Assembly (NCBI GenBank): GCA_011009095.1
Contig: VTPC01090559.1
Span: 183,809-247,808, forward strand
DNA: 64,000 nt
Origin: Ignelater luminosus
Taxonomy: Eukaryota > Arthropoda > Insecta > Coleoptera > Elateridae
Direction of reading: 5' to 3'
Shown piece after piece: positions 1 to 12,264 of the stretch. The position numbers were made by a program, and so were the translations under genes. Numbering within the stretch: position 1 is the stretch's first letter; every line of letters starts with the position of its first letter. The notes below the pieces were generated by a model. The model saw nothing but the letters and a program-made list of their open reading frames with translations. It was not told where the DNA came from and did not search any database.

Positions 1-667
1 ATAAACAGATTTCTGATAGATTTCAAGGACACATCTGTCATATATGTTACATAAACCAAAAAAATATCAAAGCTAAAAGAGTTAAAAAGGAAAAGACGTG
101 ATAAATCCTAGTGTTTTATTGAGTTGTTCTAGTGCTATTCTTTTTTTAATTTACAATCTATGCTAATCGCATGTTAAAACTTGACATGTTTATGCTAATT
201 AATGTGTGAGAATTGCATCATAATAGTATGATTAAGAAAAAAAAGTCAAAATAAGTTATAAACGAATGCAATACACACAGTGAATAAATGCTTTTTTAGA
301 TATTAAAAAAATGAAATATAAATGTTGAAAAGTTAAAAATATTATTCAATATAAAAGAGTAATATAAACCTGAAACATGTTTTAGTCTATTCGATGATAT
401 AAAAGAACTAATAAAAAATTAGATTCAGAAGTTTCCAAGTTCAAACTTCCTAATTTAATTTATATCTAAATATCTTGAAGATGTGGCTTTATCAAGTTTG
501 AAAATTATATAACAGAAGTATGTCAAACAGGTTCATTAGGGAATACCAAAATAAATTCTTATTAGAGGTGAAAATTTAATTTTGACTACATCACTGACGT
601 AACTTTCTCTTATAGTGACTATAGCATAAATCAACGAAACTAATTGATTGTATAATCTTTGTTACAG
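1..667 (+). other. Intron sequence upstream of the first AMPK gamma exon in the window
   Basis: AT-rich DNA with no open frame that looks coding. It runs up to the acceptor TTTGTTACAG ending at 667, so it is the 3' part of an intron of the AMPK gamma gene. The 5' exons of that gene lie outside the window to the left. Confidence 0.7.
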
Positions 668-3600
668 AAGAGGATGAGTCTCAAATATTTGTCAAATTCT
701 TTAAATTCCACAAGTGCTATGACCTTATACCTACATCTGCCAAATTGGTGGTATTTGATACTCAATTGTTGGTCAAAAAGGCATTCTTTGCTCTTGTTTA
801 TAATGGTAAGTTAAACTCTTATTCAACTTCTCGTATTCTCATTATACATTTTATTTATCAATTTACAGGTGTCAGGGCTGCTCCATTATGGGATAGTTTA
901 CAACAAGAATTTGTTGGGATGCTCACAATTACAGATTTCATAAAGATTTTAAGAATGTATTACAAATCACCTAATGTTGCCATGGAAGAATTAGAAGAAC
1001 ACAAATTAGATACATGGAGGCAAGTGTTGAAAGATCAACGACCTTTAGTCAGCATAGGTCCTGATGCATCTCTTTACGATGCTATTAGAACTTTAATACA
1101 TAACCGTATACATCGGCTGCCTGTTATTGATCCAGAAACGGGCAACGTGTTGTATATACTTACACACAAGAGGATACTCCGATTTTTGTTTTTATATGTA
1201 AGTATTTGCATTAGGTCTGCTTAACATTTATTATTATTTATTGTGAAATTTATGTCAAATTTTATGGATGAGAAAATCAAAAATTTATTTTTAGTCAATT
1301 GTATAGTTTTAATTCTGATTGTCATAATCTTTTGCTTTTTCTCTTTCTTGAAAATTTCTCATTTTCTTTGTTTTCTGTTTGATTAAAATAACAACTACTT
1401 GCTGGAAGATACAGAAAAGCCCTGTTTAAAAAAAAAATTATTACGGAAAATGCAATAATCAATATAAGGTATGTCCAAGATAAGGATGCACAGCATGGGG
1501 ATCTTGGAAACGGTAAGAGATACAGCATCGGTTAAATGGGATGAAAGTTGGCAATTCATAGGACCTTTTTGTTGGCGTTTGCAAAATCTAGATATCTTGG
1601 ATAGTTTCAGAGATATTTAAAAAAAAGTAGATTTCTCGATTTTTGTTATTATTTTTTCTTTCCTTTATTTGAAGAGATATCAGAAAACTAAAACCACTTT
1701 TTCGTTGCCACTTTTTGTTCTCTATTAAAATTCCTGCACAACGTTTTGGTTTCGAGTAACCATCATCAACCTCATTTTTTTAAATAGGCGGAAAAGCAAT
1801 TGAAAATTGTTTTGAATAGCTCTTGTTGTCACGATTCTAGTGATGTAAACATGATAGGGTTATTTTGATTTCTGATGCTATAAATTAATGCATTCTGCAG
1901 TACCCTGGCCTGCACGATCACCATTAGATTTCTTTCCTCTGGGGTTATGTCAAGAATCATGTGCTCAACCAAAATTTTGAAGATGAACAGCAGTTATTAC
2001 AGTTGGTCACAGCAGCGTTCAACACATAAAAATCAAAACCAAAATAACCCTATCATGTTTACATCATTAGAATTGTGACAACCAGAGCTATTTGAAACAA
2101 TTTTTAATTGTTTTTCCGCATATTTAAAAAAATAAGATTGATGATGGTTACTCGAAACTGAAACGTTGTACAGGAATTTTGTTAGCGTATTTTAATAGAG
2201 AACAAAAAGTGGCAATGGAAAGTGGTTTTAGTTTTCCGATATCTCTTCAAATAAAGGAAAGAAAGAATAATAACGAAAATCAAGAAATTTACTTTTTTTT
2301 AAATATCTCTGAAACTATTCAAGATATCTAGATTTGACGCTAACAAAAAAGTCCTATGAATAGCCAACTTTCATTCCATTTAACTGATGCTGTATCTCTT
2401 ACCGTTTCCAAGATCCCCATGCTGTGCATCCTTATCTTGGACACACTGTATAGTTTTATGGATGACACTTTAGTGTGCACATTGTGAAAAACCTTTTAAA
2501 ATGTGTAGCTATAAAAAAATCAATTAAATTGTACAGCAAACATTTCAACTCATATTATTATAGCACTAATTTTGAAAATTTCTATGTCACAAAAAGAAGG
2601 TTAAAATGGACATCAAAACTTTTCAGTGCGTTTATTCAATCTTTATAATAACATAAATCAGTTTTTAAGAAAATTTTACATTTTAAACACAAAAGAAATT
2701 TTGCAGAAATTATGTCAACATTTTTACATTTTTTATAAACTTTACCGATGGTTTAAGTGAGTAACAAAAGGGACCATGAAACTTCTAAGAATTTTCTGTA
2801 ATAATTCTTGACACTGCTGCCTTTAATGATGTGGTTTTTGACTCCATTCATTCTGCGAATTTCATAAATGCTCTCTTTGTGTAATGCTAAACCTACATGA
2901 CATTGTAAATACCTTCTATCAATGTAGCGTCACTTGTTACAGCAAATACAGCAAGCTGTACCATTATCATTCCTAAGCTGTATTTGCCACTGTAGATTTT
3001 TCACTTTTTCACTTTTTATTTTGAAGTATTAGGTAATTTCCATGCTTTTATCAATGATTTCAGTTTTTACTCTTCAAATCTCCTTACTTAAATTTTTAAC
3101 TCTAACATTATCTTCATCTAAATTGCCAGGAAGCACAAAGTGACTAAGGCAAAACCTTTTCCAAAAGCAAATCTCCGTAATGAAAAACAAAAGCTTTTTG
3201 ATTTAAAATTATAACGAAATATTTTTCTGTAAAACAATGATTATTAGCTGTATAAATAAATCATTAATTTAATCGTTTGTTGTTTCAGATAAATGAGTTA
3301 CCAAAACCCAGTTACATGAATAAAACTTTAAGAGAAATAAAAATTGGCACCTATGATGACATCGAAATTGCATTTGAAGATACCTCAATTATTGTTGCAT
3401 TAAAGAAGTTTGTTGAACGAAGGGTCTCTGCTTTACCTCTGGTTGATTCAGAAGGAAGACTGGTCGATATTTATGCTAAGTTTGATGTAATTGTAAGTAA
3501 TATTACAATCATTACATGGTTGTGCAAGCAAAAGCTTACTTATGTTTTTGTTCTTTCTAGAATCTAGCAGCAGAAAAGACTTATAATGATTTAGACGTGT

Positions 3601-4287
3601 CCTTAAAGAAAGCAAATGAACATAGAAATGAATGGTTTGAGGGCGTTCACAAATGTAAGCTTGATGAAACTCTTTTTACTATTATGGAACGAATTGTAAG
3701 AGCAGAGGTAAACATTTCAATTTTTGATCGTACAATTATTTCAGTTTTTAATCAATCTATTCTTTTCAGGTTCACAGATTAGTTGTAGTTGATGAAAATG
3801 ATAAAGTGATAGGAATTATATCACTTTCTGATCTCTTATTGTACCTTGTATTAAGGCCATGTGGTGAAGAACTTCCAGATGGTGTTGCATCTGTTAGAGC
3901 ACAAGTAAGTTTTGCTTATTTTATATTTTAATAGAAAATTAATTTTGAAAACGCAATTTTTAGGATATGAAATTACATGAGAGTACATCCCAAAGTAGTT
4001 TGGACTCTTCAAATTCAAATCTACTTAATGAAGAAGTGACACAAACAATATTAGAAGAGGAAGAACACGGTGATAATATAGAAGAGAAACTTAATCAAGA
4101 TGATAATAGGAAAGATGAGGAGTCAGATGATGCAGATTGTAGAACAGAAATAAATAGAAGTTTAGAAGAAAGTACAAATAGAAAATCTAGCGATAGCCTA
4201 ATTGATTCTCCGGTACTAGATAAAGCATCTCTTCACGCTGATACAAATCCCATATTTCGAGAGGTGACAGTGACTGGTGGCGAGTGA
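668..4287 (+). CDS. SNF4Agamma: AMP-activated protein kinase gamma subunit, 3' six exons (5' partial)
   Basis: Regulatory subunit of the heterotrimeric energy-sensing kinase AMPK; its CBS domains bind AMP, ADP and ATP. Exons with GT/AG borders and preserved frame: 668-805, 869-1197, 3289-3492, 3561-3707, 3770-3904 and 3964-4287 (stop TGA). Four CBS repeats follow in order: CBS1 across the first two exons ([25 protein letters not shown]); CBS2 at the end of exon 2 ([21 protein letters not shown]); CBS3 in exon 3 and the start of exon 4 ([10 protein letters not shown]); CBS4 in exons 4-5 ([22 protein letters not shown]). Residues matching nucleotide-binding positions of mammalian gamma are visible: R in VRAAP, HR in RIHRL, K in THKR, HR in VHRL, S and D in SLSD. 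The 108-codon last exon is an acidic, serine-rich tail. The N-terminal part lies off the window. I am sure of the family; the exact isoform is unknown. Confidence 0.95.
1468..2446. mobile_element. Long foldback (inverted-repeat) element
   Basis: The sequence from about 1468 to 1870 recurs as its reverse complement at about 2032-2446. By eye the match is high over roughly 400 bp, interrupted by small indels. Landmarks: GTCCAAGATAAGGATGCACA at the outer left pairs with the outer right end; GATGTAAACATGATAGGG pairs at the inner ends. The outer right end reads ACACACTGTATAG, a type of end seen in mariner-derived insect MITEs. About 160 bp of unique sequence lies in the loop and encodes a transposase remnant. 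The element sits in an intron in sense with AMPK gamma, so its transcript would form a long hairpin (inference). Confidence 0.9.
1906..2029 (+). pseudogene. C-terminal remnant of a mariner/IS630-type transposase
   Basis: Reading from 1906 gives WPARSPLDF. After a one-base frame change near 1930 it reads [17 protein letters not shown] and continues to a TAA at 2027. This is the region around the last catalytic residue of the insect Tc1/mariner-like family with the pattern WPxRSPDLxPLDFFLWG. Two residues of the usual SPDLTPLD motif are missing, including its first D. Only about 40 codons survive, so it is a captured or residual fragment in the loop of the foldback, not a functional gene. Confidence 0.75.
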
Positions 4288-6084
4288 TGGAGCTTCAAGA
4301 TTTATTAGTGATGTGTTTTATATGCGGGTCCTTATAAAAAACAAAAGAACTTTCTTTTTAAATTGAGCAAGGATTGTTTCTTTAATTTTTTATTTAAGAT
4401 TTTAACTTGTAACAAGTTTGTCCTCTCATCATCATGATTTTAAGTGTGGTGGGGTGGATTAGTAGAAACATGTGGAGAGTGATATTTTCTATGTTTTGTA
4501 CTTAATTGTTAAGATTATACCAAAGACTGCATAACCGATTTGTTATTAAAATCGGTATTTATTGTTTGCAAAAAAAAAGGAGAAGAAACAATCCGGCAAA
4601 ATTTAAACTTGATGTGCTTATTTATTTATGTAATGTATTAATTAATAACAATACCCTACTTGTTCTCATTAGAAGTTATTCATATTATAATAATGTATAT
4701 TCATGTATATTTGAAGATGATTGCTAATTACGGTCACGCTTTTTATAATAATTGTTTTTTATAATATGAACAATTGGATTGAGTCATGAAGGTAAGAAAT
4801 AAGAGTCACTTGTGGAGCATTTTGAATCGGACTTGTTGTGGCCTATGTTTTAGTATTTATATGAGTTGCAAGATACCCTTGATAACATTGATTAAATAGG
4901 CTGATCAGAGTAACCGAGTTGATTACTTCTTCAAATGGGATAGAATGGGGTTAGGGCATTTAAGGGATAAATAAATACTGTGATTAAATCTTAACATTGC
5001 ATGCTGTAGTATTGTTAATCCGTTACATGTTCATTTTTAACATGCATAATTACTCTTGCTTTAAAAGAATAGCTTTATATAAACATTTCTTAACAATGTC
5101 ATCAAGGAATGCTAATAATAATAATACTAAAGATGCCTAAAGATTTTGCATAATGTATCATACTATATTTCTTCGGGCACTCACTCCACAATGGCTCTCC
5201 GTACAAATTGGACATGTTGCAATTCTAATTACCTGTAACCTATTATTATATAAAAAACTTACCAAGTAATTTTTAAACTTTTAGGAATTTCTCCAAAGGT
5301 ATGATAGGTAAAAATAAATTGCATTATTTATATTAGTGTCCCGTTTTTTAGCAGTTAGTTAAAAGAAAGCGAGATATATTGTACCTTGCAGTAACTTGCA
5401 GTTTTGTTACCATTTACTAAAATGTATCAGTATAGTCAGTTGCAGAACAACAAGTTAAAGATTAAATGGCAAAAGAATGTTGCGCAAAATCATTCCTCCA
5501 GCTTCAATCTGTATTATAAAATAATTAATGATATACACATGTTTGTTGGCTGAAAAGGAAAAAATGAACTTGCTGAAATGATGAGACTTTGTATAAACTC
5601 TTGATACTGTTAAGATTGTACAGATATTGTTAACACAGGTGATTAAAGTGAATTTTGCAAACCAAATTTTGGTATAGATGATATGTATAAGATAATAGCA
5701 TTAAGTTGTACAACGAGATAATTCAGTAGATTAGGCTGTCTGGGCCTAAACAATGCTTATTGTGCGAAGAAAATTCAAAGGTAATTAAAAAGATTATTGA
5801 ATTTACTTTTTCTTTTATTTTTTTTTACCTTTACCTTTTATCATTCTGACGTACTTAATCAAATGCTTGGCTACAAAAAATGGCATTTTGAAAAAATTAG
5901 CATTTTGTGATTTACCTTACACCATCGACATTTAAGAAGCTTTTTGTTTAATATTGTAAGTATGAATCAAATAAAAGAGGCAAAGTATGTGAATAATTGA
6001 CCAATATATTAATCTTTTTAATTTTTTAATGGAAATTTGTATATACAGTGTTGAGAGCTAATATAACAATTAATTATATTATAT
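4288..6084 (+). other. AMPK gamma 3' untranslated region and downstream DNA
   Basis: No coding sequence follows the TGA at 4285-4287. Candidate poly(A) signals AATAAA occur at 4970-4975 and 5970-5975, the second followed by TA-rich sequence. I cannot tell which is used. An open stretch at 4506-4727 has no recognisable content. Confidence 0.45.
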
Positions 6085-9000
6085 GGATATGCTATGTATA
6101 TTATTCTTCGAAACTTCAGACAATCTCACAAAGTTTGCGTATAAAACTTATCAGCTTAAAACCAACAGACTTCTCGATTGGTAATAATGTGAGGTTATGC
6201 ACGGTTATTTTTCCTCTTTTTTGAAGTTAAAGTTTATGTAAGTTTCTTAGGCAATCAGACGTTTGCAGAAACTTTTATAACTTAACCCTGCCTTTCTGTA
6301 ATCCTGATGGCAAATAAACACAAATCTTTCAACAGCTATGAGAATTGAGTTCGCATGTAAAATTTATTAATTCCTCATCAGGATTACTTGAGTTGCAAGA
6401 GGGTGTCATGGAGCAGGGATTTGAAACGAGAGTTGGCAGCACCTTAAAAAAGAAAGAGTTTTCGATTGGTAACACTGCGACATTAAGCAAGCTTCTCAGG
6501 TAATCAGGCGTCTCCAGAAACTTTCAAAACGTAACCCTCTTGCCCTTCTGTGATCCTGATAGCAAACGAACAAAAATCTTTGAAGACTTCAAAGAATCTC
6601 TCAAAGTTCGCGTCTAAAGTTATTAATTCCTCATCAGGATTACATGAGTTGCAAGAGGGTGAAATGTAGCAGGGATTTAAAAACGAAGTTGGCAGCAGCT
6701 TAAAAAACAAGTTTTCGATTGGTAACACTGTGAGATTATGCAAGTTTTCTTACTGTTTTTCGAAGTTAAAAGTTTACGTAAAGCTTCTTAGGTAATCAGG
6801 CGTGTGCAGAAACATTCAAAATGTAACCCTCTAGCTCTTCTGTGATCCTGATAACAAACGAACAAAACTCTTTGGAGACTTTAAAGAATCTCTCAAAGTT
6901 TGCGTCTAAAGTTTATTAATTCCTCATCTGGATTACATGAGTTGCAAGAGGGGGTCGTGGAGCAGGGGATTTGAAAAGATGGTTGGCAACAAATAAAATA
7001 GACAGGTTTTCGATTGGTAACACTGTGAGATTATGCAAGTTTTCTTACTGTTTTTCGAAGTTAAAAGTTTACGTAAAGCTTCTTAGGTAATCAGGCGTCT
7101 GCAGAAACTTTTAAAACGTAACCCTCTTGCTCTTCTGTGATCCTGATAACAAACGAACAAATATCTTTCGAGACTTCAGAGAATCTCTCAAAGTTCGCGT
7201 CTAAAATTTATTAATTCCTCATCAGGATTACATGAGTTGCAAGAGGGTGTTATGGAGCAGGGATTCGAAAAGATGGTTGGCAACAAATAAAATAGACAGA
7301 GTTTTCGATTGGTAACACTGTGAGATTATGCAAGTTTTCCTACTGCTTTTCGAAGTTAAAAGTTTACGTAAAGCTTCTTAGGTAACCAGGCGTCTGCAGA
7401 AACTTTTAAAACATAACCCTCTTGCTCTTCTGTGATCCTGATAGCAAACGAACAAAAATCTTTCGAGACTTCAGAGAATCTCTCAAAGGTCGCGTCTAAA
7501 TCTTTTCAATTCCTCATCAGGATTACATGAGCTGCAAGAGGGTGTCGTGGAGCAGGGGATTTGAAAATAAGGTTGGCAGCAGCTTAAAAGAGACAAAGTT
7601 TTCGATTGGCAACACTGTGAGGTTATGCAAGTTTTCCTACTGCTTTTCGAAATTAAAAGTTTACGTAAAGCTTCTTAGGTAATCAAGCGCCTGCGGAAAC
7701 TTGCAAAACGTAACCCTCTTGCTCTTCTGTGATCCTGATAACAAACGAACAAAAATCTTTCGAGACTTCAGAGAATCTCCCAAAGTTCGCGTCTAAAATT
7801 TATTAATTCCTCATCAGGATTACATGAGTTGCAAGAGGGTGTTATGGAACAGGGATTTGAAAAGATGGTTGGCAACAAATAAAATAGACAGAGTTTTCGA
7901 TTGGTAACACTGTGAGATTATGCAAGTTTTCCTACTGCTTTTCGAAGTTAAAAGTTTACGTAAAGCTTCTTAGGTAATCAAGCGCCTGCGGAAACTTGCA
8001 AAACGTAACCCTCTTGCTCTTCTGTGATCCTGATAACAAACTAACAAAAATCTTTCGAGACTTCAGAGAATCTCTCAAAGTTCGCGTCTAAAATTTATTA
8101 ATTCCTCATCAGGATTACATGAGTTGCAAGAGGGTGTCATGGAGGAGGGATTTGAAAACGAAGTTGGCAGCAGCTTAAAAAACAAGTTTTCGATTGGTAA
8201 CACTGTGAGATTATGCAAGTTTTCTTACTGTTTTTCGAAGTTAAAAGTTTACGTAAAGCTTCTTAGGTAATCAGGCGTCTGCAGAAACATTCAAAACGTA
8301 ACCCTCTTGCTCTTCTGCAATCCTGACAGCAAACGAACAAAAATCTTTCGAGACTTCCGAAAATCCTTCAAAGTTCGCCTATAAAATTTATTAATTCCTC
8401 ATCAGGATTACATGAGTTGCAAGAGATGCCGTGGAGCAGGGTATTAAAAGAGAGATGGCAGCAGCTTAAAAGAGACAGTCTTCGATTGGTAACACTGTGA
8501 GATTATGCTAGCTTTCTTGTTATTTTTAGAAGGTTAAAGTTTACGTAAAGCTTCTTAGGTAATCAAGCGCCTGCGGAAACTTGCAAAACGTAACCCTCTT
8601 GCTCTTTTGTGATCCTGATAACAAACGAACAAAAATCTTTGGAAACTTTAAAGAATTTCGCAAAGTTCGCTTATAAAATTTATTAATTGCTCATCAGGAT
8701 TACATGAGTTGCAAGAGGGTGTCATGGAGCAGGAATTTGGAAAGAAGGTTGGCAGCAAATAAAAGAGTCAGAGTTTTCGATTGGTAACACTGTGAGATTA
8801 TGCAAGTTTTCCTACTGCTTTTCGAAGTTAAAAGTTTACGTAAAGCTTCTTAGGTAAACACACGTCTGCAGAAACTTTCTAAACGTAACCCTCTTGCTGT
8901 TCTGTGATCCTGATAGCAAACGAACAAAAATATTTGGAGACTAAAGAATCTCGCCAAGTTCGCTTATAAAATTTTTCAATTGCTCATCAGGATTACATGA

Positions 9001-9105
9001 GTTGCAAGAGGTTGTCGTAGAGAAGGGGATTTGAAAGAAGAGTCGGCTTTGTAACAGTGTGATATTACGTACCTTTTCTTGCTTTGTTTCCGAAGTTAAA
9101 ACTTA
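6085..9105. repeat. Tandem array of about ten copies of a ~295-bp unit
   Basis: The marker TTCCTCATCAGGATTACATG (or a near variant) recurs at 6371, 6627, 6920, 7215, 7510, 7807, 8102, 8395, 8687 and 8980. The spacings are 256, 293, 295, 295, 297, 295, 293, 292 and 293. Each unit also carries TTTTCGATTGGTAACACTGT, TTACGTAAAGCTTCTTAGGT and AACCCTCTTGCTCTTCTGTG. Copies are close but not identical; the first and last are the most diverged, as expected of array edges. Within each unit, AACCCTCTTGCTCTTCTGTG plus ATCCTGAT is roughly the reverse complement of ATCAGGATTACATGAGTTGC plus AAGAGGGT about 85 bp downstream, so every copy can form a stem. Short open frames here, such as minus strand 6504-6743, are by-products of the repeat. 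Confidence 0.95.
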
Positions 9106-10319
9106 CCTAAAACACACTAAAAATTCACTGTATATGGGAGACAGATAAAGACATGGAGACATGCATTTTCCCAGCTGAAAACCTTGTCGCAAACGTATTT
9201 GATGTGGCAAAATACAATGCCAGTAGTATATTTATTAAATTTAGCGAAAGCTCATTCCTAGTAAGGAGTGTTCACCCCTTGAGAATTATGTAAAAATTGA
9301 AAAACAGTTTAAAATTGCTTCTTTATTGCTACGATTTTCACAATCATTTTGATAGGTGTGAAAAAGAAGACAAATTGAGTCTATTCTAACTGTTGGTTTT
9401 GTTTCTGTTAAAAAAAGAATTTTTGTTGAATCCTTGCATTTCAGAAGCTGCTTGCTAATAAGGTTCGCATTATGATAATTGAGATTGTGATAACAAAGAC
9501 CACTGCAATAATTTATTAAATTATTTAGATATTAATAATAACTAAATGATGTTATTAATTATTAAACTGAGATATTAATGAAGTTTCTTACATGTTTTAA
9601 AAGAGAATTTTCCGACTGCTATTTTAAGTCGTCTGGTTTATGCATATACGATGATAAGAGCTCCTGGTTATTTTTATGCAACCCAAATAACATTACCAAA
9701 GTCACTTGGACTAATTAAACTTTTTAAAACTACCTGACTAGAAATTAAGTTTCAAACGCAGGCAGTTTTATTGATAAAAGTATCAAATATCAATCAGCGG
9801 CTATAGTTCTGTCCACAAACATAGAAAAGCAAGTTGTTTTGAGTGTTTTTTTCCAGTCGGATAATTATAAGTATAAGCGAGCATAACTGTCAACTTAAGT
9901 GATTGTAAAAAACCTAGTAGAATATGAATTTGGGGTATTGAAGAAAACGCAAAAGGTGATGATGATGATCACTTTTATTATTCAATAATTGTATTTCTAA
10001 AATTATTTTCTTTAACAATTCTGGACACTAAAGTCAATTGATGGTAACAGTCCTCTTGCAATTTCAGTTTCGATCTTCGTTAAGAAACTAGAAAACAGCA
10101 ACTTCAGTTTCTTCATTTGTTGCTATCCTTCGCCTGGGATTAACTGGAACATTATACATAATGAGAACAGTGCCAAGTCCTAAGTTTTTTTATCAGGTGT
10201 TGCAGCTTTCGTGAGATTTAGTTATTTCACTATTTGACTGCAATAAACTTTAATTTTAGTAACATCTATTTTGTTGGTTACTTCTAAACATACCAGGCTT
10301 ATTTGTTTTTCTGAGTATT
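9106..10319. other. Non-coding stretch without recognised features
   Basis: AT-rich sequence between the tandem array and the GGACGT-rich region. No protein-like open frame, RNA gene or clear repeat was seen. Confidence 0.5.
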
Positions 10320-11835
10320 CCAAATAGGACACAGACGTGGAGTGGACGTTCATCGGACGTGTCCATATTGTACATACAGCTTAGGACATTTAATGGACGT
10401 CTATTACTGGGCGTAATTTGGATGTGACTTGTACATGGTCATGCGATGGATGTCCAGAACCTGTTGTCTAATGGATGTACGATGAATGCACAAAAATATT
10501 GGAACGGAATATTGTAACGGGCGAAAATCTCATCATGTATACCAAGAATTCGATTTTCAAAATATCCTCCTAAGTAAGAAAAGAAAAAAAATATTGTCAA
10601 ACTCAGGAAGGCGCCAAGCGTTGGTTGTATTTCCAAAGACATTCTTGTAACACAACGGTATGGTAAGAATATGATGGAATTAGGGAAAAATAGGTTTGGA
10701 TTAAATATGCATATTACTTAAATATTAGTAAACACTAGTAGATATACGCAACATCAACTCAAATTTTTTGGAAATAACTTACCTCTTGAGTTAATCTCGT
10801 CTAATGCCCACATAAATTGTTGCAAGATACGCATGACAATTTAAAATTCATTAATATTATAAACATTACAAATAACATTTATTAACAGTTAAACAATTAA
10901 AACTCAAGGAGTTATTTATTATTAAATAATATAAGGATATCTGAATCATAATCATTCGTAAGTATATTACAATCACTAACTAGTTATACAAATAAAAGTA
11001 TGCACAGCACATACATATGTGATATTAATGATAATCACCAAACCAAACCAAACCATAAAAGAAAAAAAGGACTAACAAGTCCAACACCAAAATTTTATTC
11101 TATGTAACTGCTACCTGACAACATATTTTTCAAAACAAACTGTAAATTTGTGATTAGCTTTATGAATCTTTTCACAACACATTTCTCAAAACGAATTGTA
11201 AATTCGTGGTTAGCTTTTGAAAAGTTTGTTGAGTCAGGTGGCAGTTAGAGTAAAACTTCCTGCAATTTAGAAAATTCGAATTGTGCCGATTGTTTTCAAA
11301 TTTGGTATGTGGGTATAAATTTGCATTCTAAACAATTTTTGCTTATAGAATTTTTCGATATATCTCACGAAAAAGGTACTTTACCTACTCCGAAAATAAG
11401 TTTTTGATACCTATCAAAGCCTGCTTGATTTTTCAAAAACAAAAATATGGCGCAAATTAGTTTCTAATCAAGCAGGGCTGATCCCCACAGGCTCAAATCA
11501 CAGCTGGAGATTATTTTTGTCTTTCACATCTATTGTTAAGTCGATCTGGGACACCCTGTATGTATATGGGCTCACCCAGTATTATTTGCCCCAAAGCAAA
11601 AATAATAACGAAAACACAGAATTATACAATATTCCACGTTTGGCGTCACAAAACTATATAAAGAAATTACATTTTGTATTCGAAAAGTACATCTAGCATT
11701 ACAGATGGCCCAAATTGGATATTCAGTGCGCGTCCGATAAAGGTAGTCCGATGAGCGTCCAGAAGCGGACGTCCAGTGGATGTTCATTGTATGTCCATGA
11801 CTAATTTTTGACGACAAATGGAGGTTTGGTACTGT
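10320..11835. repeat. Region bounded by degenerate GGACGT/GGATGTCC motif clusters
   Basis: At 10328-10475 there are repeated variants of TGGACGT, including GTGGACGTTCATCGGACGTG, AATGGACGTC, GATGGATGTCC and AATGGATGTAC. A second cluster at 11700-11805 includes GCGCGTCCGATAAAGG, GAGCGTCCAG, GCGGACGTCCAGTGG and TATGTCCATG. The second cluster read on the minus strand partly matches the first (GACGCTCATCGGAC against GACGTTCATCGGAC), which suggests inverted subterminal arrays of one element of about 1.5 kb. No transposase is visible between them, and no exact terminal repeats or target duplication were found. Confidence 0.5.
11106..11246. repeat. Short inverted repeat with an internal direct duplication
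   Basis: AACTGCTACCTGACAACATA at 11106 is roughly inverted at 11215-11246 (TTTGTTGAGTCAGGTGGCAG). Between the arms, TCAAAACAAACTGTAAATTT and TCAAAACGAATTGTAAATTC form a diverged direct duplication about 55 bp apart. It is probably a small MITE-like remnant. Confidence 0.6.
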
Positions 11836-12264
11836 ATGGCATATAAACCATCTGTGAGGCATCCTTTATTAGTTTTGAAATTTTGAAAGTGATTGTGAAT
11901 GTTATATTATTTATATTTCAAGAAGCGATAGAAATAAACATCATGCGCAATTTTGATAAGGTGTGCAAATGCAACACTTGTACCACCTGTAAAAACCGCC
12001 AATATTCAAGATCTCTTCTAGCTCAGGAAGAATTACTTCAAAGGAAAAATCTAGCCTACTATAACTTCTTAAACTTCGAGCTTCCGAGATATCGATTTAT
12101 TGACGTCACTTGTTGGTTTAAGAGTTATTTGCTTCATTTCATAAATGATTTAATGATTGTTTTATTTTACTTTCTAGTAAAAAGCATTTATGCATCAGTC
12201 TTTTTTTTATTTTACATATGCTTAAAGCTACCATTAGTCTCGCATTTGGCGGATTTATTCAGAA

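Larger units (their letters stand above)
1198..3288 (+). other. AMPK gamma intron containing a foldback element
   Basis: Donor GTAAGT at 1198 and acceptor TTTCAG ending at 3288 flank a 2.1-kb intron. Apart from the foldback element at 1468-2446 I see only AT-rich sequence. An open stretch on the minus strand at 1322-1528 overlaps the foldback arm and has no recognisable content. Confidence 0.85.

Noticed and set aside
6504..6743. 79-codon minus-strand frame
   Set aside because: It falls within one unit of the tandem array and is not kept open in the other copies I looked at.
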